Shown piece after piece: positions 55,020 through 63,917 of a stretch of DNA of 64,000 bases. The translations under genes were made by a program, and so were the position numbers. Under the pieces are notes generated by a model that saw only the letters and a program-made list of their open reading frames with translations, had not been told where the DNA came from and ran no database searches. The stretch is taken from assembly GCA_963824645.1 (NCBI GenBank), contig CAWGQC010000004.1, forward strand, positions 186,001-250,000. The letters are read 5' to 3'. This DNA is from Bog-756 sp963824645 (GTDB lineage Bacteria; Actinomycetota; Acidimicrobiia; Acidimicrobiales; RAAP-2). Each line of letters opens with the position of its first letter. The first letter of the stretch is position 1.

Positions 55020-55592
55020 GTGGTGAAGATCTACACCAAGACCGGCGACGACGGCACCACCGGGCTCCTCTACGGAGGAAGGGTGCGCAAAGACGCGGCC
55101 GGCATCCAGATCAACGGCGCCGTGGATGAAGCGCAGGCCGCCCTGGGCCTGGCCCGCGCCGAGGCTGATCCCGGCTCGCCCATGGACGCCCTTCTTACCG
55201 GACTGGAGAGAGAGCTCTACGTGCTCATGGCCGAAGTGGCCACATCGGCCGAACGGCGGTCCAAGCTCAAGCCGGGGGAGACGCTGGTCACGGCGGACAT
55301 GGTCGACGCTCTGGAGGAGCGCATCGACGAGCTCATCGCCCACATCGACATGCCCACCGACTTCGTGGTGCCCGGAAGCAACCGGATGTCGGCGGCTTTG
55401 GATCTGGCCCGCACCATCGTCCGCCGGGCCGAGCGCCTGGTGGTGTCCTACCCTCTGGAAGGATCCGAGGTGGCCCGGTATCTCAACCGGCTGTCGGATC
55501 TTCTGTGGGCCATGGCCCGAGCCGCCGAGGGGGAGAACCACCCCCTGGCTCGGCGATCTCCGCGCCGGACGGACAGGGGGGCACGGTCATGA
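55020..55592 (+). CDS. pduO: Cob(I)alamin adenosyltransferase, PduO type
   Basis: The 190-residue enzyme makes adenosylcobalamin from reduced cobalamin and ATP. The nucleotide-binding start KIYTKTGDDGTTGLLYGGR, the helical IVRRAERLVVSYPLEG and the final YLNRLSDLLWAMAR carry the residues typical of PduO/MMAB. This coenzyme is needed by the methylmalonyl-CoA mutase 7 kb downstream. GTG at 55020 or 55023 can be the start. The stop overlaps the aminopeptidase ATG (ATGA). Confidence 0.93.
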   Translation: MVKIYTKTGDDGTTGLLYGGRVRKDAAGIQINGAVDEAQAALGLARAEADPGSPMDALLTGLERELYVLMAEVATSAERRSKLKPGETLVTADMVDALEERIDELIAHIDMPTDFVVPGSNRMSAALDLARTIVRRAERLVVSYPLEGSEVARYLNRLSDLLWAMARAAEGENHPLARRSPRRTDRGARS

Positions 55593-57154
55593 TCGTCGAA
55601 ACCGGGGATGGGACTGCGCTCGGACCGGACCTGTCCGTCATCGGCGTGCCGGTGACGGTGGGCGACGGGGGACCACAATTCGCTGCCCCGCTGGGCTCCG
55701 TTCCCGGATTGCAGTCGGTCCCCGCCCGCCTGGATGAGGCGTGGTGCGCCCGCCACCGGTTCACCGGCAAAGTGGGCCAGACCCTGAGCCTCCGCACCGG
55801 GGTCCCCGGGGGGGCTGATGGCACCGACGTCGTATTGGTGGGTGTGGGCGCCGCCACCGCACTGGAGGGCGACGCCGGGCTCGAAGGGCTCCGCCGAGCG
55901 GCGGCCGCCTTCGCCCGGGCTGCCGGAAGTGGCACCGCCGCCTTCCTGGTTCCAAACACCCCGCTGGCCGTCGAGTTGGTGGCCGCCGCCGTGGCTGAGG
56001 GCGCACTGCTGGCCTCTTACCGCTATGAGGCCTATCGCACCGGCGAGCACCCGACCGGCCTCGACACACTCACGATTGTGGTCCCCGGCCCCTCCGCCGC
56101 CGCAGCCGCCGCGGGTACAGCGCGCGGCGTTCGGTTGGCTGCGTCGGTGGCCCTGGCCCGCGACCTGGTCAACCAACCACCGAGCTCGCTCACCCCCGAA
56201 CAATTCGCCTCGCTGTTCGTCGAGCGGTTTGCCGGCCGTGACGATGTGACCATCGAAGTCTGGGACCAGTCGCGCATCGTGACCGAACGACTGGGTGGAC
56301 TGCTGGGTGTGGCCCGCGGATCGACCCAGGAACCCCGTCTGGTCCGGGCGGAGTACCGACCGGCTGACCCCATCGAGGTCGGCGGTCAGGTGCCCCACCT
56401 GGCTCTGGTGGGAAAGGGGATCACCTTCGATTCGGGTGGTCTCTCCCTCAAGACGGCGACCGGCATGGAGACCATGAAGACCGACATGGGCGGTGCCGCC
56501 GCCGTGTTCTGTGCTTTCGACGCCGCCGCCGCCCTGGGTGCCCGCATACGGATAACGGCTATCGCCCCGCTCACCGAGAACATGCCGAGCGGGTCGGCCA
56601 CCAAACCCGGCGATGTTCTTGTCACCCGGAACGGGAAGACCATCGAGGTACTCAACACCGATGCGGAGGGCCGTCTGGTCCTGGCCGACGGCCTGACACT
56701 GGCCACCGAGGCCCAGCCCGATGCCATCATCGACCTGGCCACGCTGACCGGCGCCGCCATCGTGGCCCTGGGCAAGGAGATCGCCGGTCTGTTCGGGAAC
56801 GACGACACCCTCATCGAGGCGGTCCGGGCGGCCGGTCAACAAGCGGGGGAACCGCTGTGGCCCCTGCCCCTGCCCGACGATTACCGATCGCACATCGACT
56901 CCGACGTGGCCGACATGCGCAACATGGGGCGGGCCGGCGAAGCGGGCAGCATCGCCGCGGCCATGCTCCTACGCGAGTTCGTGGCCGACGTGCCCTGGGC
57001 CCATCTGGACATCGCCGGGCCCAGCCGCTCCGATGAGAACAGCCGGTACCAGACCAAGGGTGGAACTGGTTTCGGTGTCCGTACCCTGGTCGCTCTGGCC
57101 CTGTCGGAGTCGTTCGCCTCCACCTTGGCGGCCATGGGCGGACGGGATGGCTGA
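55589..57154 (+). CDS. pepA: Leucyl aminopeptidase (M17 family)
   Basis: The 521-residue enzyme removes N-terminal residues from peptides in the cytoplasm. The catalytic C-terminal half has LVGKGITFDSGGLSLKT, METMKTDMGGAA and the M17 signature NTDAEGRLVLADGL, supplying both metal sites and the active Lys. The N-terminal 150 residues are the less conserved domain. ATG overlaps the pduO stop. The TGA stop begins a run of 15-bp repeats. Confidence 0.93.
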   Translation: MIVETGDGTALGPDLSVIGVPVTVGDGGPQFAAPLGSVPGLQSVPARLDEAWCARHRFTGKVGQTLSLRTGVPGGADGTDVVLVGVGAATALEGDAGLEGLRRAAAAFARAAGSGTAAFLVPNTPLAVELVAAAVAEGALLASYRYEAYRTGEHPTGLDTLTIVVPGPSAAAAAAGTARGVRLAASVALARDLVNQPPSSLTPEQFASLFVERFAGRDDVTIEVWDQSRIVTERLGGLLGVARGSTQEPRLVRAEYRPADPIEVGGQVPHLALVGKGITFDSGGLSLKTATGMETMKTDMGGAAAVFCAFDAAAALGARIRITAIAPLTENMPSGSATKPGDVLVTRNGKTIEVLNTDAEGRLVLADGLTLATEAQPDAIIDLATLTGAAIVALGKEIAGLFGNDDTLIEAVRAAGQQAGEPLWPLPLPDDYRSHIDSDVADMRNMGRAGEAGSIAAAMLLREFVADVPWAHLDIAGPSRSDENSRYQTKGGTGFGVRTLVALALSESFASTLAAMGGRDG

Positions 57155-57210
57155 CCGTCGGGATGCTGACCGTCGGGATGCTGACCGTCGGGAGGGTTGA
57201 CCGTCGGTGA
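57151..57210. repeat. 15-bp tandem repeats that include the pepA stop codon
   Basis: CTGACCGTCGGGATG occurs at 57151-57165 and 57166-57180, a 14/15 match at 57181-57195, and a degenerate copy shifted by one base follows. The first copy contains the pepA TGA, and the next two repeat the TGA in the same frame. Confidence 0.88.
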
Positions 57211-57332
57211 GCCGGACCGCCCGCGGATTGTGACCGGCTGACGGCCAGGAGGGCCGGACCGCCCGCCCGGAGGCTCCTCTCCGGTCCGGGCCTTCCCCGC
57301 CGTGGCCGTCCGTACTGGGGTACGTTCGTCCT

Positions 57333-58322
57333 GTGAGGATCGCCGTCCTGGGGGCCGGTTCGTGGGGGACGACGGTGGCCTCGCTGGTGGCCCCCCGCCA
57401 CGACACCGTGCTGTGGGCCCGCGACCCCGACGTGGCCAAGGCGGTCAACACCGAGCACGCCAACGAGCCCTACCTCCCCGGCTTCCCGCTGCCGTCCGCA
57501 CTTTCGGCCACCGCCGATCTGGAAGAGGCCACCTGTCGGGCCGACCTGGTGGTGGTGGGGGTGCCCACGTCCGGATTCCGCGCCGTGGTGGAGCAGGCGG
57601 CCACCTGCATGCGGCCGTGGATCCCGGTGGTCAGCTTGTCCAAAGGTCTCGAGAAGGGTTCACACCTGCGGATGACCGAAGTGATCCGACAGGTGGCCCC
57701 CGGCCATCCGGTGGCTGCCCTTACCGGGCCCAATATCGCCCACGAGATCATGGAGGGGAAGGCAGCTGCCGCCGTGGTGGCCACCGAGGACCTCGAGGTG
57801 GCCGGCGCCATCCAGAAGGTCTTCACCCGCGGCCTCTTCCGGGTCTACGTCAACGACGACGTGACCGGGTGCGAGATGGGCGGTGCCCTCAAGAACGTGA
57901 TCGCCATCGCCGCCGGTATCGGCGAAGGCCTGGGGGTGGGGGACAACACCCGTGCCGCCGTCATGTCGCGGGGCCTGGCCGAGCTGACCCGGTTGGGCGT
58001 GGCCATGGGGGCCCAGCCGGTCACGTTCGCCGGACTGGCCGGCATGGGTGATCTCATCGTCACCTGCATGAGCCCCCACAGCCGCAACCGCGCCGTGGGC
58101 CAGCAGCTGGGCCAGGGGCGTCGGCTCGCCGACATCCTGGCCGACATGCGCATGGTGGCCGAAGGGGTGAAGACGGCCACGGTCGCCCTCGAGCTGGCCG
58201 AGAGGCTCGGTCTCGACCTTCCCATCTGTGCTGTCATCGACAAGGTGGTGACCGGCGAGATCGAACCCAGCGGCGCCTACTGGGGGCTCACCCCGGCCGG
58301 TCACGAGGACGATCCGGGCTGA
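57333..58322 (+). CDS. gpsA: Glycerol-3-phosphate dehydrogenase [NAD(P)+]
   Basis: The 329-residue enzyme reduces dihydroxyacetone phosphate to glycerol-3-phosphate for phospholipid synthesis. It has the nucleotide site AVLGAGSWGTTVASL, VSLSKGLEKG, LTGPNIAHEI, the catalytic Lys in CEMGGALKNVIAIAAGI, and AGMGDLIVTCMSPHSRNR. GTG start with TACGTT 6 bases upstream suggests a leaderless mRNA. The end overlaps the convergent hypothetical gene by 22 bases. Confidence 0.95.
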   Translation: MRIAVLGAGSWGTTVASLVAPRHDTVLWARDPDVAKAVNTEHANEPYLPGFPLPSALSATADLEEATCRADLVVVGVPTSGFRAVVEQAATCMRPWIPVVSLSKGLEKGSHLRMTEVIRQVAPGHPVAALTGPNIAHEIMEGKAAAAVVATEDLEVAGAIQKVFTRGLFRVYVNDDVTGCEMGGALKNVIAIAAGIGEGLGVGDNTRAAVMSRGLAELTRLGVAMGAQPVTFAGLAGMGDLIVTCMSPHSRNRAVGQQLGQGRRLADILADMRMVAEGVKTATVALELAERLGLDLPICAVIDKVVTGEIEPSGAYWGLTPAGHEDDPG

Positions 58323-58957
58323 GGCGGGGCGGCAACGGCCTGTCGGGCCGCGCCGTAGGCCACCGCCGGATGGAAGTGCCAGGCCCCGAGTTGGCGTTCG
58401 ATGGCGCTCCGGTCCTTTCCCGCCGAGGCCAGCCCGGCCGCCAATCGCTGGGCCCGCCGCCGCATCTGCTCGGGCTCGGGCAGTTGGTGCTCGACCATCC
58501 AGCGCCGGTGGCTGGCTTGAAGGGAGTCGGGGAGGCGACTCAGATGGCGGAGGGGCAGCGGCGGGACGTGGATCCGGACGGCCAGTCCACCCGGCCCCCA
58601 GGGTCGGGCCAGCTCGAAGGTGCACAGGCGTTGGAGCGCACGTCGGAATGGCGAGTTCTTGCCCATCCTCTCGCCCAGACCCAACGAACGGGCGGTGTCG
58701 ACGAGATGGAGGTCGAATCCGTCGGGATGGACTTCGAGCCCGTAGGAAAGGCGCCGCAGGAGCCACGCCGTCGACGGGCCGATGACCCCCAACCAGTAGA
58801 GCTCGACGTAGCGGGAGCAGGGGTGGACGCCGTGGGGGTCAGCCACCGGATCCAGCCAGGCGACCACCCGCAGACGGTCTTCCGGTCCGAGGGTCGGGAT
58901 GGGGCGGCGCCGAGCCGGCACGACGCTGGTTGGTGTGGCGACGGTGGCGGTGTGCAC
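58301..58957 (-). CDS. Hypothetical protein, start uncertain
   Basis: The 218-residue protein shows a globular, Arg- and Leu-rich sequence (RLRVVAWLDPVADPHGVHPC, YVELYWLGVIGPSTAWLLRR, EVHPDGFDLHLVDTARSLGL) that I recognise only as an uncharacterised actinobacterial type. No signal peptide or membrane helix is apparent. The frame extends 36 codons upstream; I took the GTG at 58957 because order in the sequence begins soon after. The 3' end overlaps gpsA. Confidence 0.6.
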   Translation of the reverse strand: MHTATVATPTSVVPARRRPIPTLGPEDRLRVVAWLDPVADPHGVHPCSRYVELYWLGVIGPSTAWLLRRLSYGLEVHPDGFDLHLVDTARSLGLGERMGKNSPFRRALQRLCTFELARPWGPGGLAVRIHVPPLPLRHLSRLPDSLQASHRRWMVEHQLPEPEQMRRRAQRLAAGLASAGKDRSAIERQLGAWHFHPAVAYGAARQAVAAPPQPGSSS

Positions 58958-59181
58958 GAGGACCTCCAAGGGACGGGGCGCTCCCCTGTGCGGGTCGACG
59001 CCGGATCGGTCCGGCCATCCTCGGGGGGCCACCTCTCGGTGACCTTGCCGGGCAGTTGGCACCATTGCGTCGTTGGCGGACTACCGTCTGACTAGCTTCG
59101 TTGTAAATGGTGGTGCGGTGGTCGAAGATAGGTGTGAAAGCGCTCCGAAAACCATCTGTTCCTGTGGAAGGGACTGACACA

Positions 59182-59985
59182 GTGAATTCGAGACGCCCGC
59201 GGCGCACCCGCAGGGAAATCCGCCAGATGCTCCTTGTGACCGGACGGAGCATCCTCCGTGACGAGGGTTTGGGGACGGGCGCCGAGGCCATCACCTTCAA
59301 GCGGGTGTTCGACCGACTGGAAAAGGACACGGGGATCCGGCTCACCAATGCCTCGGTCATACAACGGGCATGGGAGAACCAGGCGGAGTTCCAATCCGAC
59401 CTATTGGTGTCCATCGCTCTCGGCCAGAATGACAACCAGATCGACGACGCGGTGGAGACGGCCAGGCGGGCCATGGCCGCTTTCGATGTTTCCACGCCGG
59501 CATCGCGGTCGGCTTCCCTGCGCGAGATCTGCCGGCTGGCCGGCCAACTCAACGCCCAGGCCCTCCGCCAATCGGTCGACTGGCCCCTGCTGATCGGGGT
59601 GTGGTCGTTGGCCGTCTCCGGCGAACGGCTCGACCACCGCAAGAGGGTCGAGGTCGCTCTGCGGACGGGATATGACGCCTTCACGGCCCGGGTTGAGGCG
59701 GCCTACGCCATCATGTCCTCATTCCTCGGCTTTCGGCTCCGCGAGGAATTCGTACTCCGCGATTTCGTCATCGCGGCCGATTCGTTGGCGCAGGGATTCG
59801 GACTCCGGGATCGCATCGACGATTCGATGATGAAGCCCATCTTCCGTTCCACCGGCTCCGGCGGCACCGAGCAGGAGTGGACGCTCTTCGGAGTGGCCTT
59901 CGAAGGTCTCGTCGAGAAGTTCTTCGAGTTCGACCCCGACTGGCGCCCGGAGGCCAAGCCCAAGGCCGGGGGGACGGCAGGCTGA
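59182..59985 (+). CDS. TetR family transcriptional regulator
   Basis: The 267-residue protein begins with a basic RRPRRTRREIRQMLLVTGRS and a helix-turn-helix region in which AITFKRVFDRLEKDTGIRL and TNASVIQRAWENQAEFQSDL fit the DNA-binding helices. A long all-helical C-terminal ligand domain follows. The helix-turn-helix is longer than usual between its helices, so family placement is moderate. The frame is open from 59107; the GTG at 59182 fits the domain start. The target is unknown; the adjacent gene upstream on the opposite strand is a candidate. Confidence 0.68.
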   Translation: MNSRRPRRTRREIRQMLLVTGRSILRDEGLGTGAEAITFKRVFDRLEKDTGIRLTNASVIQRAWENQAEFQSDLLVSIALGQNDNQIDDAVETARRAMAAFDVSTPASRSASLREICRLAGQLNAQALRQSVDWPLLIGVWSLAVSGERLDHRKRVEVALRTGYDAFTARVEAAYAIMSSFLGFRLREEFVLRDFVIAADSLAQGFGLRDRIDDSMMKPIFRSTGSGGTEQEWTLFGVAFEGLVEKFFEFDPDWRPEAKPKAGGTAG

Positions 59986-60152
59986 GAGCCGCCGGCATCG
60001 GGTAGGGCGGCCACACGGGTGGGGGACCGACCGGACAGGCGGTTTCGCCGATGTGCCACGCCTGGAGGAACCGGAGAACCGGGCTCCAGCGCATGGCCAT
60101 CGACTTCGTGGGTTCCGCCGCCCAGCCACCAGTATGGGTCAGCCGGCCCGAA

Positions 60153-60173
60153 CTTGCAACTGCCGGTTGCAAG
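60153..60173. repeat. Perfect 8-bp inverted repeat between convergent genes
   Basis: CTTGCAAC (60153-60160) and GTTGCAAG (60166-60173) are perfect complements around a 5-base loop. The element lies between the ends of the TetR and nitroreductase genes, 5 bases from the latter stop. It could be a bidirectional terminator, although no T-run follows. The rest of 59986-60177 shows nothing else. Confidence 0.6.
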
Positions 60174-60177
60174 TCCT

Positions 60178-60777
60178 TCACCAGCGGCCTCGGTGCACGC
60201 TTTCCTCGAGAGTGCGGCGGCGGCGGCCGGCCGAGGACGAGGGCGGGTCCGGTGTCATGGCCTCACCCAGCAGAACCGCTCCCAGCCACCGTAGGTGGCC
60301 GGGAGCCCCGAGGGCGGTGAGCAGTTCGCCTTCGCCCCGGAAGTTACCCAGAAAAGCGGCGCCCAGCCCGTTGTCGGCTGCCCCGAGCAGCAGGGTCATG
60401 GTGGAAAAAGCCAGGTCCACCCACCAGAAGGGGACCACCCATTCGACATCGGCATTTCCGGAGCCGGTCTTGTCCGACTCCCGGTAACGGGTGGCGTAGG
60501 CGTCGGGATCGGCCAGAGGCAGCACGATGACCGGGGCCCGGGACAGCCCGGCGAACCGGCGGGAGCGGGCCCGCCAGGCTTCGTCGGTGGCGGCCTCCCA
60601 GTAGCACCTGGTCTGGTCGGGACCGGTCAACACCACGAACTCCCGCCCTTGGGTGTGGCCGGCCGAGGGTGCCCGCAAGGCTCCGGTCAGCAAGTGGTCG
60701 ACCAGCCCGTCGGGCAGCGGCCGCCCGCTGAAGTTGCGGGTCATGTGGCGACGACGCACCGCCTCGGTCAGTTCCAC
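60178..60777 (-). CDS. Nitroreductase family protein
   Basis: The 199-residue FMN-binding fold starts ELTEAVRRRHMTRNFSGRPL, with the Arg-rich FMN site, and continues GALRAPSAGHTQGREFVVLT and TLLLGAADNGLGAAFLGNFR, as in nitroreductases and related F420- or FMN-dependent reductases. The substrate is unknown. The C-terminus is rich in Ser and Arg. GTG start. Confidence 0.85.
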   Translation of the reverse strand: MELTEAVRRRHMTRNFSGRPLPDGLVDHLLTGALRAPSAGHTQGREFVVLTGPDQTRCYWEAATDEAWRARSRRFAGLSRAPVIVLPLADPDAYATRYRESDKTGSGNADVEWVVPFWWVDLAFSTMTLLLGAADNGLGAAFLGNFRGEGELLTALGAPGHLRWLGAVLLGEAMTPDPPSSSAGRRRRTLEESVHRGRW

Positions 60778-61004
60778 CGCTGCTCCCTCTCCTCCGATGT
60801 TGCCGGCAGGCTATCGGCGCCGTCGGTGTCTCCGTCGACGGGGACCATCCCCGCCCCGGGGCCGAACCACCCATCTGGACCCCACCCCGGGAGTCCGGGC
60901 CCCACTGGGAATGTTGACCCCGCTGGTAGCGTTTCACCTCACGTAGGCAGTGCGCCGAAACCGGACAGGCCGGAAGGCGCCGTCGTAGAAGGATCGTGAT
61001 CGTC

Positions 61005-62183
61005 ATGCCCACCTTCAGAGAGATGCTGGCCTCGGCCAAGGCGGCCATCCGTGAGGTCGAGCCGGCAGAGGCCGAACAGGAGATCGCCGCCGGCGGCGCG
61101 GTGGTGCTCGACGTCCGGGAGCCCGACGAGTACGAGCAGGGGGCGCTGCCCGATGCGGTGCACATTCCCCGGGGCACTCTCGAGACCTCGGTGGAGGGGC
61201 GCATCCCCGACAAATCCAGCCACGTGGTCATCTACTGCGCCGGCGGAACCCGTTCCGCCTTCGCCGCTCAGACCCTCCAGGAACTGGGCTACTCGGACGT
61301 GGCCTCGGTGGTGGGTGGCTTCAACCGATGGAAGGACGAGGGCCGTGCGTGGTCGGCTCCCCGTTCCCTCACCGGCGAGCAGCGCAACCGCTACCAACGC
61401 CATCTGCTGTTGCCCGAGGTGGGTGAGACCGGACAGATCAAACTGCTCGATTCGAAGGTGCTCCTGTTGGGCGCCGGTGGATTGGGTTCGCCGGCCGCCC
61501 TCTATCTGGCCGCCGCCGGGGTGGGCACCATCGGCATCATCGACATGGACGTGGTGGACGCCTCCAACCTCCAGCGCCAGATCCTCCACAACACCGACCG
61601 GATCGGGGAACGGAAGGTCGACTCGGCCAAGAAGACCCTGACTCTCATCAACCCCGACGTCAACGTGGTCACCTACGACGTCCGGCTGGGGGCCGACAAC
61701 ATCCTCGACATCATCGACGGCTACGACGTGATCGTCGACGGTACCGACAACTTCCCCACCCGGTATTTGGTCAACGACGCCTCACTGCTGAAGCGGATCC
61801 CGGTCGTGCACGGATCGATCTTCCGCTTCGAGGGTCAGGCCACCGTGTTCCATCCCTTCGTGGGGCCGTGCTACCGCTGCATGATCCCCGAGCCCCCGCC
61901 GGCTGAGCTGGCACCCAGTTGCTCCGAGGCCGGCGTCCTGGGCGTGCTTCCGGGAATCATCGGCTCCATCCAGGCCGTCGAGGCCATCAAGATCCTGCTC
62001 GGAGTGGGCGAGACGCTCGAAGGTCGGCTGCTGGCCTACGACGCCCTCGAGGAGAGCTTCCGCACTTTCAAGGTGCACCGCGACCCCGAGTGCCCGGCCT
62101 GTGGCCCCAACGCCGCTCCCATCGTCATCGCCGAGTACGACGATCTGTGTATGCCCCACGCCACCGCCCCGGCCGGCGCCTGA
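61005..62183 (+). CDS. Rhodanese-MoeB adenylyltransferase/sulfurtransferase
   Basis: The 392-residue protein activates the C-terminus of a ubiquitin-like sulfur carrier (MoaD, ThiS or CysO) and delivers sulfur. Residues 15-115 are a rhodanese domain with the persulfide Cys in VVIYCAGGTRSAF. Residues 125-390 are the MoeB/ThiF domain with LLLGAGGLGSPAALYLA, DASNLQRQILH, zinc Cys pairs in CYRCMIP and CPACGPN, and the adenylation Cys in APSCSEAGVLG. The order is the reverse of MoeZ and Uba4, in which rhodanese is C-terminal. The ATG at 61005 is preferred over the GTG at 60996. The 227 bases upstream hold nothing distinct apart from a possible promoter near 60915-60935. Confidence 0.9.
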   Translation: MPTFREMLASAKAAIREVEPAEAEQEIAAGGAVVLDVREPDEYEQGALPDAVHIPRGTLETSVEGRIPDKSSHVVIYCAGGTRSAFAAQTLQELGYSDVASVVGGFNRWKDEGRAWSAPRSLTGEQRNRYQRHLLLPEVGETGQIKLLDSKVLLLGAGGLGSPAALYLAAAGVGTIGIIDMDVVDASNLQRQILHNTDRIGERKVDSAKKTLTLINPDVNVVTYDVRLGADNILDIIDGYDVIVDGTDNFPTRYLVNDASLLKRIPVVHGSIFRFEGQATVFHPFVGPCYRCMIPEPPPAELAPSCSEAGVLGVLPGIIGSIQAVEAIKILLGVGETLEGRLLAYDALEESFRTFKVHRDPECPACGPNAAPIVIAEYDDLCMPHATAPAGA

Positions 62184-62258
62184 GTCACAGCTGGCCCCGG
62201 CGGGTCGGTCCCAGCTGGCCACGGTCCACGAGGCGTCGGACAACCTAACCTGGTGGGC

Positions 62259-63866
62259 ATGGCACCGAAGAACCCGTCGTCCGAACCCGAGCCGATCAGG
62301 ACCACCGATTCGGGGATCGTGATCCGGCCCGTCTACGGGCCGGACGACCTCGACGGCTGGGACCCCGACACCCAGCTCGGACAGCCCGGCCAGTATCCCT
62401 TCACCCGGGGCGTCCGGGGCGACATGTACCGGGGCCGGCTGTGGACCATGCGCCAGTACGCCGGCTTCGGGACGGCCGAGTCGACCAATCAGCGGTTCAA
62501 GTTCCTGTTGGGCGCCGGCCAGACCGGACTCTCCTGCGCCTTCGATCTACCCACCCAGATGGGCTACGACTCGGACCACCCGCGCTCAGAGGGGGAGGTG
62601 GGCAAGGTGGGGGTGGCTATCGACTCGCTGGCCGACATGCGCCTTCTCCTGGCCGACCTTCCCCTCGACAAAGTCACCACGTCGATGACCATCAACGCCA
62701 CCGCCGCCATACTCCTGCTCTTCTACCAACTGGTGGCCGAAGAGAACGGCGTGGACCCGGCCCAACTCGGCGGCACCATCCAGAACGACATCCTGAAGGA
62801 GTACATCGCCCGGGGGACCTACATCTACCCGCCCCGCCCGTCCATGCGCCTGGTCACCGACACCTTCTCCTACTGCGCCGAGCACCTGCCGGCGTGGAAC
62901 ACCATCTCCATCTCCGGGTACCACATCCGCGAGGCGGGCTCGACGGCCGTACAGGAGATCGCCTTCACCATCGCCAACGGGATCGCCTACGTGGAGGCGG
63001 CCCTGGCCGCCGGTCTCGATGTCGATTCATTCGCCCCCCGGCTCAGCTTCTTCTGGAACGCCCACAACAACCTGTTCGAGGAGGTGGCCAAGTTCCGGGC
63101 CTCCCGCCGGATGTGGGCCAAGATCATGACCGAGCGCTTCGGGGCCAAGGACAAGCGCTCCACCCTCCTCCGGTTCCACACCCAAACGGGCGGCTCCACC
63201 CTCACCGCCCAGCAGCCCGAGAACAACATCGTGCGGGTGACTGTTCAGGCCATGGCCGCCGTGCTCGGTGGCACCCAGAGCCTCCATACCAACGGCTTCG
63301 ACGAAGCCCTGGGATTGCCCACCGAACGGGCGGCCAAGGTGGCCCTCCGCACCCAACAGATCGTGGGCTACGAGTCCGGCGTGGCCGACACCGTCGATCC
63401 CCTGGCCGGCTCGTGGTTCGTCGAGTCGCTGACCGATGAGGTCGAGAAGGGGGCGTGGGAGTACCTCGAGCGCATCGACGCCATGGGCGGAGCCGTCGAC
63501 GCCATCGAGGCCCAGTTCATGCAGCAGGAGATCGAACAGGCCGCTTACGCCTACGCCAAGGCCATCGACTCCGAGGAAAAGGTGGTGGTGGGGGTGAACC
63601 GGTTCGTCGACGAGGAACTCGAGCCGACCGAGGTCTTTCCCATCGACGCCGAACTCCAGCGGTCACAGGTGGCCCGGGTAAGCCGGGTCAAGAGCGAACG
63701 TCAACAGGACGCGGTCGACGCCGCCCTGGCCGACGTGGAGGCTGCCGCCCGAGGCACCCAGAACCTGCTCGAGCCCATGAAGATCGCCCTGGCCCGCATG
63801 GCCACTCTGGGCGAGGTGTCCGATGTCCTGCGCGGCGTGTTCGGCGAGTTCCACCCCAACGGCTGA
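62259..63866 (+). CDS. mutB: Methylmalonyl-CoA mutase large subunit (two-subunit type)
   Basis: The 535-residue protein is the catalytic barrel of a B12-dependent acyl-CoA mutase without the C-terminal cobalamin-binding domain, so a separate small subunit is required. It has RQYAGFGTAESTNQRFKFLL, TIQNDILKEYIARGTYIYPP, SISGYHIREAG and FAPRLSFFWNAHNNLFEEVA. Tyr67 (RQYAG), Arg197 (PSMRL) and His222 match the residues that select methylmalonyl-CoA; isobutyryl-CoA mutase has Phe and Gln at the first two. It would interconvert methylmalonyl- and succinyl-CoA. TAACCT 7 bases upstream supports ATG 62259 rather than the GTG at 62253. Confidence 0.88.
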   Translation: MAPKNPSSEPEPIRTTDSGIVIRPVYGPDDLDGWDPDTQLGQPGQYPFTRGVRGDMYRGRLWTMRQYAGFGTAESTNQRFKFLLGAGQTGLSCAFDLPTQMGYDSDHPRSEGEVGKVGVAIDSLADMRLLLADLPLDKVTTSMTINATAAILLLFYQLVAEENGVDPAQLGGTIQNDILKEYIARGTYIYPPRPSMRLVTDTFSYCAEHLPAWNTISISGYHIREAGSTAVQEIAFTIANGIAYVEAALAAGLDVDSFAPRLSFFWNAHNNLFEEVAKFRASRRMWAKIMTERFGAKDKRSTLLRFHTQTGGSTLTAQQPENNIVRVTVQAMAAVLGGTQSLHTNGFDEALGLPTERAAKVALRTQQIVGYESGVADTVDPLAGSWFVESLTDEVEKGAWEYLERIDAMGGAVDAIEAQFMQQEIEQAAYAYAKAIDSEEKVVVGVNRFVDEELEPTEVFPIDAELQRSQVARVSRVKSERQQDAVDAALADVEAAARGTQNLLEPMKIALARMATLGEVSDVLRGVFGEFHPNG

Positions 63867-63917
63867 GCGACCGGCCGGGGGCCCGACCGACACTCGGGTG
63901 CGACTTCCGGGCCGCGG

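Noticed and set aside
60130..60185. Stem-loop with GGTTGCAAGTCC considered as a tRNA T-arm
   Set aside because: The flanking bases cannot form acceptor, D or anticodon stems; it is only a simple hairpin.
62253..62258. GTG at 62253 as the start of the mutase gene
   Set aside because: The ATG at 62259 is 7 bases after TAACCT, the spacing seen at other leaderless starts here, and the GTG adds only two residues.
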